A DNA stretch of 64,000 nt, from positions 310,001-374,000 of the forward strand of contig NZ_LAQU01000002.1 in NCBI RefSeq assembly GCF_000970345.1. Reading direction: 5' to 3'. Under the pieces are notes generated by a model, which saw only the letters and a program-made list of their open reading frames with translations, searched no databases and was not told the origin of the DNA. The position numbers were made by a program, and so were the translations under genes. Of this stretch, positions 62,173 through 64,000 are shown in pieces. The first letter of the stretch is position 1. Every line of letters begins with the position of its first letter. This stretch comes from Robbsia andropogonis (GTDB lineage Bacteria > Pseudomonadota > Gammaproteobacteria > Burkholderiales > Burkholderiaceae).

Positions 62173-63585
62173 ATGGTTTTTGCGTCCCTGGAATTCCTGA
62201 CGCTCTTTCTGCCGGCCTTCCTCGCGATCTATGTCGCGTCGCCGGCACGTTGGCGTAATGGCGTGCTGCTGTTTTGCAGCTGGTTCTTCTATGCTTGGTG
62301 GAGCCCGGTGTTCCTGCTGCTGTTCATTGCACTGACGTTCTGGGGCTGGCTCGGCGGCATGGTGATCGACAGGGCGTCTACCCCGCGTGCCCGCAGCCGC
62401 TGGCTGGCCTTCTTCATCGCCGTGAACGTCTTGCTGCTGTGCTGGTACAAGTACGCCAATATCGTGGTCACAAGCCTAGACAGCGTGCTGTTCCGGGGCC
62501 ATGACGGCGCGCTCCCCTGGACGCATGTGGCGCTGCCTATCGGGCTGTCGTTCATCGTTCTGCAATCGATCTCCTATTTGATCGACGTGCAGCGCGGAAC
62601 GGTGCCTGCGGATCGCAGTGTGATCCGATATGGTGCCTATCAAGGAATGTTCGTGCATCTGATTGCCGGACCAATCATCCGGTATGCATGGGTCAAGCGC
62701 GAATTGGCCTCGCGTACCGTCGACTGGGATGGGTTTACTGCCGGCGCACGCCGATTGATGATCGGCATAAGCATGAAGGTACTCGTGGCCGACACGTTGT
62801 CACCGATTGTCGACGTGGTCTTTTCAATGCACACGCCAACGATGGCCGATGCCTGGATCGGCGGTGGTTTCTACACGTTGCAGTTGTTCTTTGACTTCGC
62901 CGGCTATAGTGCGATGGCAATCGGCCTCGGGCAGATGTTGGGCTTTCGCTTTCCCGAAAACTTCAATCATCCCTACCTCGCCAGCAGTATCCAGGACTTC
63001 TGGCGTCGCTGGCATTTGTCGTTGTCGAGCTGGATTCGGGACTATCTGTATATACCCCTGGGCGGCAGTCGTCACGGGGAATGGCAGGCGTGCCGAAATC
63101 TCTTGCTGACAATGGCGATCGCCGGTCTGTGGCACGGCGGAGATAGCTGGAATTTCCTCATGTGGGGCGTGGCCCACGGCGTGGCATTGATCGTGGCACG
63201 CCTTTGGCGTGGTAACGACATGCCGACCTTGCCCGACTGGCTCTCCCATGGGCTGACGATGCTGTTCGTGATGCTGGCGTGGACCTTGTTCCGAGCTGTA
63301 GGTTTTGACGCCGCGCTTGCCATGTACCGCGGTCAGTTCGGTCTGAATGGTATCGGTTTGAGCGATGCGCTGCGTGTGCAATTGCGGCCCGCGCACTTCC
63401 TCGCGGCGGCCCTCGGCATTGTCTGTGTGCTTTTCCCGCTGTGGCAACGCCGATGGGATGCATTCGGCAGCAGCACCACCACGCAGCGTGTGTGGCGAGA
63501 GGTATGGCCGCTTGCCGGTTTTCTTCTTTCGTTCGGGCTGATCGTCGCGCGCGGCGCGGTGCCCTTCCTCTACTTTCAGTTCTGA
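62173..63585 (+). CDS. MBOAT O-acetyltransferase (AlgI/WssH-like)
   Basis: This 470-residue polytopic inner-membrane O-acyltransferase moves acetyl groups from the cytoplasm to the periplasm for cellulose acetylation. The N terminus MVFASLEFLTLFLPAFLAIYV, the family region FNHPYLASSIQDFWRRWHLSLSSWIRDYLYIPLGGSR and the catalytic His in GLWHGGDSWNFLMWG are all typical of AlgI and WssH. About ten to twelve hydrophobic segments fit. It is followed after 9 bases by an AlgJ/X-like gene. Confidence 0.93.
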   Translation: MVFASLEFLTLFLPAFLAIYVASPARWRNGVLLFCSWFFYAWWSPVFLLLFIALTFWGWLGGMVIDRASTPRARSRWLAFFIAVNVLLLCWYKYANIVVTSLDSVLFRGHDGALPWTHVALPIGLSFIVLQSISYLIDVQRGTVPADRSVIRYGAYQGMFVHLIAGPIIRYAWVKRELASRTVDWDGFTAGARRLMIGISMKVLVADTLSPIVDVVFSMHTPTMADAWIGGGFYTLQLFFDFAGYSAMAIGLGQMLGFRFPENFNHPYLASSIQDFWRRWHLSLSSWIRDYLYIPLGGSRHGEWQACRNLLLTMAIAGLWHGGDSWNFLMWGVAHGVALIVARLWRGNDMPTLPDWLSHGLTMLFVMLAWTLFRAVGFDAALAMYRGQFGLNGIGLSDALRVQLRPAHFLAAALGIVCVLFPLWQRRWDAFGSSTTTQRVWREVWPLAGFLLSFGLIVARGAVPFLYFQF

Positions 63586-63594
63586 GCCGACGCC

Positions 63595-64000
63595 ATGGCA
63601 GATCCTCAGCCGCTCCCGCAACGTCCTGCCACCGCTGCCGGCAAGGTCGTGGCCGTGATCCTGATGGGCTTCCTGTTTGTCGGCCTGGTGAGCAATATCT
63701 GGTTCGCGTCGACAACCGGATCACTGTTGCCGCAAGCGGTGACCCGGACGGGTATCCTCGATGGCACCGTTTCGAAGGAACTCGCGAGCCGCATGGCAGA
63801 TACGCCCATCGGCGCCAATGCCGCGCGGATACAACGCGCGCTCGGTTGGCTGACGATCCACGACCTGGGTCCACGCGTACGACAAGGTTGCCCAGGTTGG
63901 TTGTTCCTGCGAGACGAGTTGACCGTTCATGCCGACGCCGACAGTCACCTTATCCGCCGCGCCATGACGGTCGCAGCTGTCGAGCATGCATTGGCAAGTC
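63595..64000 (+). CDS. AlgJ/AlgX-like acetyltransferase (WssI-like), 5' part
   Basis: The frame is open from ATG 63595 to the window end (135 codons, incomplete). An N-terminal membrane anchor (AGKVVAVILMGFLFVGLVSNIWF) is followed by a periplasmic domain with VRQGCPGWLFLRDELTVHAD, matching the GxDGWLF start of AlgJ/AlgX SGNH-type acetyltransferases. It should complete transfer of acetyl to the glucan with the MBOAT partner. The catalytic Ser and His/Asp motifs lie beyond the window. Confidence 0.82.
   Translation, partial: MADPQPLPQRPATAAGKVVAVILMGFLFVGLVSNIWFASTTGSLLPQAVTRTGILDGTVSKELASRMADTPIGANAARIQRALGWLTIHDLGPRVRQGCPGWLFLRDELTVHADADSHLIRRAMTVAAVEHALAS

Noticed and set aside
1..64000. 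CRISPR arrays, rRNA or complete mobile elements
   Set aside because: No regularly spaced repeats, no rRNA-like sequence and no complete insertion sequence with inverted ends were seen; only an IS3-family relic.

Overview
The window looks like chromosomal DNA of a betaproteobacterium, most likely Burkholderiales/Burkholderiaceae. The gene content supports this: a LysR-controlled RND pump of the MexEF-OprN/BpeEF-OprC type, cobalamin-riboswitch cbtBA, a BcsD/BcsP-containing cellulose operon, a class A PAP2 lipoprotein and a Tat-exported phospholipase C. I cannot name the genus. Base composition is moderately GC-rich throughout, apart from an AT-rich patch at about 28.4-31.1 kb and another at about 46.7-47.4 kb. 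I saw no rRNA, tRNA or CRISPR array.

Layout. 0-5.5 kb: 3' part of a sodium:alanine symporter, a large tyrosine-recombinase-like gene without the usual tyrosine, a Sir2 deacetylase and an apparently leaderless Rrf2 regulator. 5.5-14 kb: LysR regulator divergent from a three-gene RND efflux operon, then SotB. 14.2-17.1 kb: histidine-phosphatase-like gene divergent from a cobalamin riboswitch driving cbtB-cbtA, then a second LysR gene. 17.1-28.2 kb: decayed MFS fragment, chemoreceptor, small unknown genes, marR-MFS operon, TonB-dependent receptor, a marR/SDR-MFS divergon with two visible operators, and an IS3-family remnant. 28.4-31.1 kb: AT-rich segment with a PAS-GGDEF-EAL c-di-GMP enzyme. 31.3-39.2 kb: PAP2 lipoprotein, cupin, an epimerase/marR divergon with visible operators, a siderophore-type receptor behind a DUF2946 gene, and a small lipoprotein.

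39.9-44.2 kb is the most unusual cluster. Four tightly coupled genes encode a carrier protein, an acyl-CoA-dehydrogenase-like flavoprotein, a class II aminoacyl-tRNA-synthetase-like amino acid:[carrier protein] ligase, and one polypeptide with two alpha/beta-hydrolase domains. The first hydrolase domain lacks its nucleophile and the second has Cys in place of Ser. The set predicts a small carrier-bound amino acid that is loaded, oxidised and released. A secreted phospholipase C follows.

47.5-64 kb (running off the end) is a cellulose operon: bcsD-bcsP-bcsA-bcsB1-bcsB2-bcsC, then two SGNH proteins, an AlgF-like protein, an MBOAT acetyltransferase (AlgI/WssH-like) and the start of an AlgJ/X-like protein. 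It should make acetylated cellulose, as the Wss system of Pseudomonas does. It has two tandem, divergent bcsB genes, two tandem SGNH genes, no bcsZ or bcsQ in view, and a small intrinsic terminator separating the synthase and acetylation blocks. BcsA has an intact c-di-GMP-binding PilZ domain, so the upstream GGDEF-EAL protein is a plausible but unproven partner.
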